Below, piece after piece: positions 31,901 to 42,506 of a stretch of DNA of 64,000 bases. A model generated the notes under the pieces. The model did not search any database. It saw only the letters and a list, made by a program, of their open reading frames with translations, and had not been told where the DNA came from. Source of the stretch: Hygrocybe punicea (lineage: Eukaryota; Basidiomycota; Agaricomycetes; Agaricales; Hygrophoraceae). Position 1 is the stretch's first letter, and every line of letters starts with the position of its first letter. Location: the NCBI GenBank assembly GCA_963556145.1, contig OY744467.1, positions 4,898,001 to 4,962,000 on the forward strand, written 5' to 3'. The position numbers were made by a program, and so were the translations under genes.

Positions 31901-34900
31901 GTCCACAACTCTCTCACTGATGCCTCACCCTCCGGCACTCTCTCGAAGAAAAGGCAACTTACAATATCATCGCTCGGCACGTGAATCGAAATCATGAACT
32001 TGGACCCGTCTCCTCCCTCGGTCGGTGGCCGATAGGCCGCACACACCACAAACGGCGTCCCCTTTGTCACGCCCAGCACGTCGCAGATCACCGGCAGGTC
32101 GACCTCAGCATATACCGTCAAACCGCGGCCAATGTCGTAGCCTGGTGGCTTCGTCTTGACCAGCGCGCCTGGGTCGTCCATGTTGCTCACGCACACGGCC
32201 AGCTTGCGCATGCAGACGTCGCGCAGCAGGTCCGTGTCCTCCAGCACGCTCAACAGGTCGTGCAGGTAGAACTCGCCGTCGTAAGAGCCGTAGACCGTGT
32301 ACTCCAGCCCGCACATACTCTTCTCCTTCTCGCCTTCTTCGTCCTCGTCTTTACTGCCGCCGCTCTTCTTGATCAGATGCACGAGCACGTCAAACTTGTG
32401 CTTGTCAGTCACCGACACCTTGCCGGAAAACTGCACCTCAAAGCCACTTCCTCCTCCTCCGGCGCTGCCCGCATAAATCTTGATGGCCAGCGCGGGCTCC
32501 TGGATCTCGACAGAGCCGACGGAAAATCCCTTGGCGAGACTGCCCGAGAACTCAATGCGCCCACCGCCGATGTGGATAAAGGCCTCAGCGGCGGCGTGGC
32601 CATCGACGCTGACAGCGCCGTAGAGAGTGACAGCTGCGCCGCCGGTGTTTTTGGCCACGATGAGGACGAGGGAGGTGAGGACGATGTCGTGCTTGGTGGA
32701 GACGTCGATATCGCTCTTGCAGACCTGATTGTAGAGTTGCTCGAGCGTCTTGAGGCTGCAGTTTTCCAGGTAGCCGCTGACCTCGAAGTCATCTGTAGGA
32801 GCACCAAACACCCATGGTTAGCAAGATAGAGTGGAAGAGAAGGGATAGTTGGTGCTGACCCTTGGAGAACTTGCCCTGCAGCATGAGCGTCACCTGCTCC
32901 TTGATCGAAAACGTGGCGCGGAGATCGAGCCGTACTGTCGAGAGCTTGGTCCCCATCCACGCTGCCTCCATAAGCACGTTCTTGAGCTAAAAAAAGATGA
33001 CCAATCAGTCGATGTTCACCCTGACTATTCTCGGACACAGACAGAGCAAAATACTCACATCAACTCCTTCTATGCCGGCAACGTTCTTCCAGCCGCTCGA
33101 CTCGGTATAGATGGCAATGGTCCAGAACTCTCCAAACTCGGTGATCCGCCAGCTCACCGCCGTCATCGCGTCCACCCTGCCCCTCCCGAAGAGGGCATAC
33201 CCGAGGTTGTACCCGCCTGCCGACCCCTTCCTCGTTCCCATGATATCGACGCCGATGTGCGTCACCGTCAGCACCCCAAACAGGTCCACGCTGACCTCTG
33301 GCAGCTCGCCCCTCAGCGTGAACCCCAGCGGCTGGGGCACGGTCTTCAAACACTGATCGACGGGGATGGTGCTGCCGCCCAGATGACCCGTGACGTCGAT
33401 TCGGGAACGCTGCTGGCCAAAGACATCGCGGAGGAGGGCGTTGACCGGCAGCAGCATGCCCGACAGGGTGATTGTAGTAAAAACGGTCAGGCCGGCAGAG
33501 GCGCCGTGGGAGCGATAGGTGAGAGTGGTGTTCCGCAGCGCGATGGTGTTGAGGTCCGAGCTGGCGAGGGAGGGGAGGAAGGCGCCGAGCGAGATGTCGG
33601 CGGGGAGAGCAATGCGGTAGTGCTGGACGTGGGGCCGCGCCGCGCTGCGGAGGCTGTAGATGTGGCTCGGGTGCCTGCCGAAGAGGTTGAAGGAGGCCTT
33701 GACGATGAACTCCTTGGGGATTTCGGGCTGGGCCGAGGAAGCAGGTTTGATCTCGGGCAGGGACTGGAGAGAGTACAGATGGGTGGTGGCCTGCATGGTG
33801 TAGAAGACGGGTTGGGGCATGGCCCCGACCTGGGGTGGCATCTCGCCTGCTTGGACCTCTTCTGCTACGGAGTAGGCAGGAAGCTGATCGAGCATTTCAT
33901 GAGAGGCGGAGTTGGTAAGGGGAGGAGGAGGATGATCCTGGAAGATCCGAGCAGACTGTGCCTTGTTTGCCTCGAATCCGGGATCGACCAGTGACTCCGG
34001 CACCATCATGTCAAAGACGGCCAGGTTAATAAACTTGCTGCTCTCCAGAGCGTTGGTGACGATGCTGGATGACAATTTTTTGTTGTTGGGGGTAATCTCG
34101 CCCTGCGCACCCGACACGACAATTTCGGCGTTGTCGAGGACGAGGCCATCGAGGAAAGTAGGGCCCGGAGCGTTGACGTCATCCCACACGGCGCATATCT
34201 CGGGGGGCGGAAGCTGGGCAGAGGCAGGCTCGGCCTCGATGACCGCGGCATCTTTCACAGCAGCAGATGTGGCAGTAGCAGTTTCCTCTGGCGGTGGTGG
34301 CGCGAGGTCACCACCATCAGCTGCATCTGAGCTGTCTGACTCTTCAGCTTCCATCTCAACCTGTGCGGCCTCGACTGGCACTGCTTCTTGTGTCTCTTTG
34401 GGCGGTGCCTCCTCTGCCCCTGCTGACGACTCACTGTTTTTGATGAGCTCCACTGTAGTATTCATCTCGACCTCGATCTTGGGCATGGCCATGAGGAATT
34501 GAAAGCCGTGGCCGCCATCATTATTCCGGTTGTTGTCGAAGTTGTCGTTGGTGCTGAAGTTGTTGTTGTTGAAGCCGTTAAAGTTGTTGTTGCCCTGGTT
34601 GTTCATATTCATGTTCGGATTCAAGTTGAGACTGGGATTCCAGTTGTTGCCCAGGTTGTTCTGGTCGTGCTGCTGCATAGGAAAGTTGTTGTATCCATCA
34701 AAATCGATGACATTTTGGTTCGGGTGGTTGTCGAGCAGATTCTGATAATACTGCTGCTGCTGCTGCTGGTGCAGAGTGGGCAAGTTCTTAAATATGGGCA
34801 GATTACTCCCTCCTCCCTGGAAGTCGCCAATGTTGTGGTTGTTGTGGTTGTTCCCGTAAAGCATGTCCGCCCGCAACGTCTGGCCCTCGGCGCCGGTGTT

Positions 34901-37900
34901 GTTGTTCGGGGCTTCCCTAAACTCTTCGTCCCGTGGCCCGGTGTTGTTTCTGCCCTCCACCCTCCAATACTTCAGAGGGACATTTTCCTCCTCGGGGTTG
35001 GGTTCCTCGTCGAGGTTGCCACCGTCCTCGTTTGGGGGCCGCTTGCCTGCCGGTAAAGGCTTTGGCTGTCCCCCCCTCAGCTGCTGTGGCCCCTGCTGAT
35101 GAGGATCCTCCTCCTCGCCCCCACCCTTATCGTCACCGTTATTCAGCAACCCATCCGGCCCCGTCATCCACGGCGGCGCCTCGAAAATCGAAATGACGCC
35201 CGGCTTCGTCTTCGTCACCGCTTGCGGCGCCGACTGGGCGTACCAGATGTCGTACGCGCGGTCCAGCACGACCTCGTCCAGCTGCTGCTCGAACTTGGTG
35301 AAGAAGCCGCGCTGCCACGGGTAGAAGACGGTCATGAACTTGGACTGGTGGTCGAGCGGCGCCACGCACTCCCTCGGCGCCAAAGAGTAGTCCAGGGAGT
35401 AACACAGCCAGTGCGGCAGCTTTGCGTTCTGCTCCGCTTCGCTCATGGGCTGGTTTTCTTCGGTGGGGTTGCCAAACTGTTTGCAGTACTTCTTGCGGTT
35501 GATGTTTGCTTGCAGTATCCCGGAGCCGGCGTCCCCCGTGTCCGCCGTGTTGGCCGTCTGGATCACCTCAGATCCGTGTTTAGGCTTGAGGCGGTCGCCC
35601 TCCTTGCGCACCATCGACTGCCACGCCTTCTCGTACCGGGTCATGACCGAGTTGCACTCGCCCGTCCCAAAGATGAGGTTTTTACGCGTCTGCGAGGAGT
35701 CCGGCTGTTCGTTGAGCCCCCCCCACGAGTAGGCGCTCCGGTGAAGCCACTCGGCAGGCATGTGGGCCGTGCCAGGCCACTTCGGGAGGTCGTCGTCGCT
35801 CGGGGGGGCCTTGGACTTGTAATCGTACCAGCCAAACGCGTGGGCGATCTATGTGGGGTCTCAGCAAGGAGGACAGAAGGGGGAAGAAAGAGAGAAGCCA
35901 TACCAAGGTAGCACTGCATCCCATAACATTGGCCTGGCCGGTAGCCCCCGTTCTCGTCCCGGAAGCATGATGCAGCTTGTTCGCCGACACGTGAGTCTTC
36001 AACTCGTTCCACGCCGTGGACTGCGACTCCTCCTCCTTGATGTCCTCCTCCTCGACCATCTGCGTGCTCTCCCCCTGCTGCTGTTGTTGTGGTTTCTTGG
36101 GGGCGCCTTTGTCTCTCAGTAGACGCTTGGCCTCCTCAATCTGGTCCTTGTCCTTGTCGTGGGTGGGAGTTTTGCGATCGGCGCGTTTCTCGGTGTACTC
36201 GGTCCAGTCCGACGTCTTGATCCAGGTTTCGTAGTGTCCAAACGGGGAGAGGGCCAGCTATAAAAAGAGAAGAAAGGAGGTGGATTTGTTAGCAAACCCT
36301 CAACAGCGACCGTTGAGAGCTCACCTTTGTCAACCCCGTAGGTCGGGGGTCTTTGACCAGATGCACCTTGGTCGTCGCGCAGTCCGGCTTCGCGACCAAC
36401 GCAGGCCTCAGCTTGGCCAGCAGCTTCGGGTCCCCAACCCAGTCCACCCCTCCGTGGAACTCGAGCATTGCGAGGGGCATGTCGAGGTTGCACATGACCT
36501 GCATCACGCTATCGTGCATGAACTGCTCCTTCTCGGGACTGGCCGGCACGATGTACAGGTCGATAGCCGGGTCGATGAAGCGGGTCCAGCCACGGTCCCA
36601 CTCGAGCGAGCGAATCGCGTCGAGGCGGATCTTGTTCCACTGTTTGTGCGAGTCGCTGTTCGGGACCTTGAACGTCAACTGGACGGCGAACCCGTTGGCG
36701 TTGCGGACCCAGATGGTCTGCCTCTCCATGGCCTTTCTTGGCGTCTTGTCGTGGGGGACGCCGTCCTTCTTGGTCGTTTCGATTTCCATCGCCCCGGTGT
36801 CCTCTTCCGTATCTGGCTTCTCCTGCTCCTCCGTCTCGGTTTCAGACAAATCGCAAAGCTCCTTCTCCCCATCCTACATTATTCCCCGCCTCCGTCAGTC
36901 TATCGCCTTATCCGCCCACAAGAAAGACGAAAACTCACCTTTACTTTCCACGGGTACCGCCTGTCAGACTTCCACTGCTTTGTGTCCAACGCTTCTTTCG
37001 GCGGGTCGCCCTGCAGCTGGATCCCCGCCAGCTTGTCGATGGTTGTCTTCAGGATGTACACGTCCGCGCCGGCCCCACCGCCAATGTTGAGCACCTTGGC
37101 GGTAGACATCTTGAGCTTGACGTACAGCCGATCGACCGGCTTGTTATATTTGCTCTTGCCCGTGGTCGGCACGCCCTCGATCGAGCCCTGACTATAAGCA
37201 TAAGTGTTGCCGCGGTATTGAAACGGCCGGTTGTTGTTCTTGACATCATCGCCGCCAGGAAGGTCCAGCACCAGAAGCGCCGTCATGTCGACCGCCGCCG
37301 CCGCACCCTGCGCATCCATCAGGGCGGAGCCGGTCGCCTTCTCCTGGGCCTCGGACTGGAGGAGGAGGTCTTTCGGCCACACCTCGTTGACGAGCTCCTT
37401 GATCTTATCCCACGATTTTGGGATGGCCGAGATGGTCTTCCCAACAAGGGGCTGGAAGTTGGGCCCGTAGATGGCGATCGCCTTTTGCGAGGGGTTATTC
37501 TTCTTCTTGGACTCGCCCTTCCAGCGTGTCTCATTGATCCAGTGCAGCGTCCCGTGCTTCTCGAACTGGGTGATCTTGATGCCCTTGTAGGCACCCTTGC
37601 TGTTGTCGAAGCGGATGGGGCGCCAGCGGGGGCCCACGGCCCCGGCGTGGCCGTATGCCTCGGGCGCCGAGAGGCGCCAGTAGTAGTGGAATTTTTCGTC
37701 CTCCTCGAGGTCGAGCTCGTCCAAGATGGCTGCTGCAGGATCGTCGCCGCCGCCACCGGCCCCCTGACCCTGACCCTGGCCTTGCAGCTGCTGCTGCTGC
37801 CTCTCTCTGACGAGCTTCTTCGTCTGTTCCCAGTCCTCTCTCAGCTTCACATTCTTCTTCTCTCTGCGGGCGTTCGCCTTTTTCTGCTCGGCGGTCATCT

Positions 37901-38186
37901 GGATGTCCTGGGGGTCCCAAGGGCGCTTGACGAGCTGCCAGACGGACCGTCGGCGGAGGGCGTCGTCGAGTTTGAGGGACTTGAAGTTGGCAGGCAGGCT
38001 AAGGTCGTCGTCGTCTCCGAAGTCCTGATCCTGCTGAGCATCCACGACGGGGAGGCCGGGGTTGTGATACGTGTGGTCACCATGGCCGCCACCACCTCCG
38101 GGGACCTTTCTCTCTTCATCCGAAGACAGATCAGGGGAGTTGAAGGCCTCGTCGTCGCCCCGGTGGAAGAAATCAGGGTTATTCAT
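28934..38186 (-). CDS. giant uncharacterised protein, 2,929 aa
   Basis: Eight exons: 36939-38186, 36325-36873, 35904-36257, 33059-35848, 32860-32986, 31963-32792, 31712-31881 and 28934-31655. All junctions use GT..AG and keep frame. The N-terminus (1-140) is acidic and Gln/Gly-rich. Residues ~1034-1163 are very Asn/Gln-rich (prion-like). Residues ~1380-2250 hold repeated beta-rich modules with a recurring FSVG(S/N)(V/I)-type turn. Residues ~2350-2690 are a Glu/Lys/Ala/Arg coiled coil. Residues ~2800-2915 are LEA-like repeats of the form DQAKEGIDQAKE. There is no signal peptide or membrane helix. GC is high. I do not recognise the family. It may be a large intracellular structural or stress-related protein; no function is claimed. 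Confidence 0.85.
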
Positions 38187-38809
38187 GATGAGTTTTCAGT
38201 GGACGACTTTTTGTTAAATATATACCTCGTATCAGCTAAATCCGGTATAGCGCAGGACCATTATTGAACTCCGGAGTCAACGTGTTTGACGTGCTGCAGG
38301 TCGTACAAAGGGCAACCAGGAAAAAGAGTATGGAACGCATCGATCAGTAAGTTACGTGATTTTCAATGTCAGACGCGGCAATGTCATTAGGACTAGTGGA
38401 ATGTCGGCAGTGGGAATGTCGGCAGTGAGGCCTAGTGAGGCCTGAGGCTGCGACGGGACTCGAAAACGATCCGGTCGCAGATTTCCCACGTTAAACGCGC
38501 GTGCACGGGCCCCAACACAAGCTCCAACTCGACAACGCGAGTCGGGATAACGAAAGCTCTCCTTCCCCCCCAAAACCAAGCTGGGGAGCGAGACTGGGAC
38601 TGGTGGCCCACTGGCCCATTGGCCCATGGGGGTACACTCAGAGCGGCCAAACGAAGCCCAGGCTGGGCCAGGGCAGGGCTTCTAATTGGGAAAGGTACGC
38701 GAACTCACCTGTCGTGGCCTTCAGAAGTTCAGAGTCCTGACCATTATTTGATCCTTTCCGCCCCAACAGGAGGTGGTTGGCGCTGAGAATTTCCGCGTGA
38801 GAAGGAGGG

Positions 38810-38843
<34 letters not shown>

Positions 38844-39317
38844 GAGAGCAGGAACCTGGGACAACACGCTTCGAATTTGATCAATTTACGCAACCGATTG
38901 TTCCGAGAGCTGCCGAGACTGTTTTGTGAGTGTCCCCAAGTTGTTGAACTCGTGAAAATCCCCAGCGAAAACTTGACCGCAGGACCCGCAGGGCGCAAAA
39001 AAAAAGATCCGGTCCAGCCACAAGACGTCCCAAATTGACCGCCCTTGGGACCTACAGCCGTCCGAGTTCTTCTCCCTCTGCCGTATGTCTCCCTCTCCCT
39101 CTCCCTCTCCCTCAATCTCTCCCCTCGCGATCACCCTACTCTGCCTTCACCTCTCCCCTCTCGGTTGCCTCTGGTGTCTTACTTGAATACCCCAGCATCT
39201 TCTGCCTCCTCTTCACCCCCTCTCTACCACATCTCTATGCGAAACTGATCCCCCAATGCAAGTTCTTCTTTCTTCCACACCGAAATGTAGTCAACTCCGC
39301 GACTCTCAACAGAATAA
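38187..39317. other. intergenic, with GA microsatellite
   Basis: Between the giant gene's start and the cyclin remnant. It holds a (GA)n tract at about 38809-38849 and CTCCCT repeats near 39090-39115. No gene is recognised; presumably the giant gene's promoter. Confidence 0.5.
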
Positions 39318-40151
39318 ATGTCCTCGGATTGGTCGGTGAGTTTTCTTTTCTTTTCTTGTCCAATTTCCGCAATCCACGAAATATCCGCCCCAACGCAATT
39401 TGCTAATTTGAATGGCAATGTTGCAGATCAAGCAGTAAAATTGCTATGCGAAATATGGCCTGCCCAAGATATCCCAAATGTCTTCTTACTGTCATCCCAG
39501 GCTTCGGAAACCGTCGCCTTGGCCGGCGATTCAGTATTGCCCATTCGGTTTCCGTCACCCGCGAAATACTCAACTCCCTTCCCCAATCTCTCCACTAACA
39601 CAGCGCTCTCCTGTCTCGCCTCCGTCTCTCGCCTCCCCCACCACATCCCTATCCAGATGACCAAACAGCGACCAAAGTGCATCAAGCAACCAATCTCGCA
39701 GTAATCTGGTCCCGATCAAGGGCTTTGTGCACAAGGTGCTCCGGCGCTCACGCACATCCGGAAGCGTCCTACAGACAGGTTGACATAAATTAAATTCCAG
39801 CATGGTTCTTGACTCTGTCGGCACCTCAGACCCCCATGACGAACCATACGTGGCAGAAAAGGATGATTCGCGCTTGTCGTCGAATCTACAAACTCACGCG
39901 ACCTCGCAAGACTCTTCAAGGCGACCTAAAGTGCCTAGTCCACCACTACTGCCACTCCCTCCATTACCCCCACCTCTTTTGTGCCCTCGCAGGTCCTTCT
40001 TAGCTTCCCTCATCCTTGCATCAAAATTCAAGCAGGACAAGTGCTATTCAAATTGAGCGTGGGGTGAAACTGTCTGGTCTTCCTCCCCACGAAATCGGAT
40101 GATGTGAGAGGGCCCCTGGGTGATGCTCTTGAGTGGTGTCTCTGGGTTCAG
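39318..40151 (+). pseudogene. decayed Pcl-type cyclin gene
   Basis: Pieces of the fungal Pho85-type cyclin appear in order in shifting frames: AVKLLCEIW and QDIP (39430-39480); FVHKVLRRSRTSGSVLQT (about 39720-39777); RRSFLASLILASKFKQDKCYSN (about 39990-40055); LSGLPPHEIG and ERALGDALEWCLWV (about 40068-40150). Stops and frameshifts interrupt them, including TGA right after YSN and shifts either side of the LSGLPP block. The segment expected between VLQT and the FLASLILASK helix is largely replaced. The intact protein would activate a Pho85-like kinase. Decay looks old but all domains remain, so this is a dead duplicate rather than a fragment. Confidence 0.78.
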
Positions 40152-41984
40152 ATGCCGCTGTCATCGTGATTTGATAGCAGTCTTGAAATCTGTATTATCA
40201 CTCATACTATTGTCCATTTATTTGGCCCGATACTGGGTATGGGTTGCAAAAAAAAATAATTAAAAAAATAATTAAAAAATAATTGCTTTTGGGGTTCAGA
40301 CTTTGCACCCTGTCCATGGCATACAACTAAGTAAATTCCTATAAAATTGTAAGAGGTTCTCCACATATCCTGCTACAACTTTGCCTGCAAGGCTAACAAT
40401 TTCAAGCTAAATTAGAATCATGGTTGAATATTCATAAAATGTTGTCAGTAAATTAATACTGAGTCCAGTTGAACTCAAAATGCTTCACATTTGCAGGAGG
40501 ACTTGTTGTACATCATGTGGAGAGATATGTGGAAAGTCCTGGAAATTTATTGAGTAGTATATGAAGACAAATTTACCAAATCCATGAATTGCTGAAAACC
40601 TTATGCTGTTTGGTTTGACAAAGAATGTTTGGCACCTAGGCTAATTTGTTCTAAATAAAATCCCTCTAGAGTAAAGGTAGTAGTGTGAGGTTAATAGAAA
40701 AGATGAGGATTTTTTTTGAGAATTTCATATGCCATTGTTGTGAAGATATAGTCAACATCCCACATTGTACAAGTTACTGAGCAAGCTGCAGTATGTTGGC
40801 TTTAACATAAGGGCTAGTGTATTGCATGGGTACAGGTAAACCTGTGGGTTTTGCCACGGATATAGCCATGGGTAGGGTATGGGTATGGATTCCTGGACCT
40901 GCCAACTTTTTTTTAAGCCCTGCATCATCCAAAACGGTCAAGTATTGAGCTAGATATGCTCAAAATACTCCAATAAGGTATTTTGAGCATATCTAGCTCA
41001 ATACTTGACCGTTGTAATGGCGAGGTCAGCGTGGCTGCGGAACTATGATCCTAGCCTGTGGGGGTCAGCGTAGAAGTGACAGGGAATAGCCTAGCTAGCT
41101 TCAGTATAAAGGTACGGGATGGAAAAGGGGAAGCCGCCGAGTAAGTACTACTACTATATAACAAGGCCGACGTAAGCCGATGAAGCCGACGATGTCGGGT
41201 ACAGCGGGTTGGGAGTCGGGTGACGAGCGGTACGATAATAAAGAAGGCAGAACGATGGGGCAATGGTAGAGAGGGACCGGGGGCGATGTGTGAACGATGT
41301 GTGCTACTGAGAGGGACTCTGAGAGAGGGGGAAAACGGGGACTGGTTTCTTTTTTTGATACGGCGCTTTGGGCACCTTTTTATACTACAAAAATCCCTAT
41401 CTAAACTCGGATGAGAGGCTTCGGCCGATGAGAGAGAACAAAGGGGGAGGAAAATGGAGAAAGAGGACAGAGGTTGGGAAGCAACGATGACAGAGAAATG
41501 GAGGGGAAAAGTGAAATCAAATGAAAAAGATGTAAAATACTTTCATGTATCTCCATAAGGGAGACGGATGCGCGAACTAGGTAAGTCCGATGTTGGGTTT
41601 CCAGTCCGATGAGATCCTTCTACGATACTTGATACTCCGCGGGTATGGGGGTCAGTCCGATCCCGTACTGGAGCGGCCGTGCTAGTCGGTATGCACCGGG
41701 TTACGTCGGGTTCGAGCCGGGATCGTTAGAGTCATCGGATTGGAGCGGATTTGTGATATGTCGGGTTTCCGGCCTCAGAGGGTGGAGAGCCCTCTACATC
41801 TCCTCGGGTCTTCTAATAGAGACCATCCGTGGTCGATAGTACGAGATCTTCGAACCTGGGGCGCGAAGGTGGCTAACCACGTGAGCGACCAAACAACAAC
41901 AAAGTGAGAAAAACATAATAAAAAACGCATCGTCGTTGATCGGCTTTCCTAACGTCGTTTCAACACTCCACCTCGACTTTCACC
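40152..41984. other. AT-rich spacer and GC-rich leader, no gene
   Basis: 40152-41030 is AT-rich without coding signal and holds a perfect hairpin (listed separately). 41030-41984 is richer in G and probably carries the promoter and leader of the following gene; short frames lack motifs. Confidence 0.5.
40933..41013. repeat. perfect 36-bp-stem hairpin, MITE-like
   Basis: 40933-40968 is the exact reverse complement of 40978-41013, with a 9-nt loop. The outer sequence ATCCAAAACGGTCAAGTATTGAG also forms the inner inverted repeat of the hAT-type element at 56240-57417. This is therefore a tiny member, or an excised remnant, of the same family. Confidence 0.75.
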
Positions 41985-42506
41985 ATGGACGACTACGACG
42001 CCTATCTCACTTTCATTAGAAGCATCAACGTTGAGACCCGGGCGGACTACCAGGACGCAGTGGACCAAGTTGCCGCGTTTCATAACGAAGGGTACGTGGG
42101 GATGGTCGAGGGCGAGGAAGGCGCGGCGCGGCAGTGGTTGATTGGCCGTAGAAAAGTCATGGTGAGTGTTCCATCCGGAGAGCAGATCATGTATGACTAA
42201 CATCGTCCACCAGCGGGTATATAACGGGATCGTGGCCGAGCTCAAAGACGCGGGGAAACGCATACTGACGCCCCCCTTGTGGAAAGATCGCCAGACGTAC
42301 GCAGACACGTTGGAGGAATGGCTGACGGAGACGACAGAGCGGATTAGACGGGAGGAGGAGGAAGAAAAGCGGCGGGCGGATGCGGAGGCAGCTGCGCGGG
42401 AAGAGGAGGCAAGAGGGTCGGCGGAGGCACAGGCGCGAGCAGAGGCGGAGAAACGGGGAGCGGCTGCAGAGGAGAGGTGGGAGAGGCTTAGGATAGAGAA
42501 AGAAGG
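41985..42506 (+). pseudogene. 5' half of Zn(II)2Cys6-protein gene, split by foldback element 2
   Basis: Exons 41985-42161 and 42214 onward, with a 52-nt intron; ATG in CACCATGGAC. The product begins with a folded ~100-aa part (MDDYDAYLTFIRSINVET onwards). It continues into a long Glu/Ala/Arg coiled coil, then runs into the terminal repeat of the foldback element at 42507. The frame continues at 50758 if the element and one target copy are discounted. Similar coiled-coil plus zinc-cluster genes sit near gypsy elements in mushroom genomes, so it may itself be transposon-associated. Confidence 0.7.
42500..42506 (+). repeat. 7-bp target duplication, left
   Basis: AAGAAGG, repeated at 50751-50757 directly outside the other end of foldback element 2. 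With one mismatch it could be read as 8 bp. Confidence 0.7.

Noticed and set aside
36738..38267. 509-aa plus-strand frame, and other long plus frames opposite the giant gene
   Set aside because: Shadows of the GC-rich minus-strand exons; no splice logic or motifs, and codon bias fits the minus strand.
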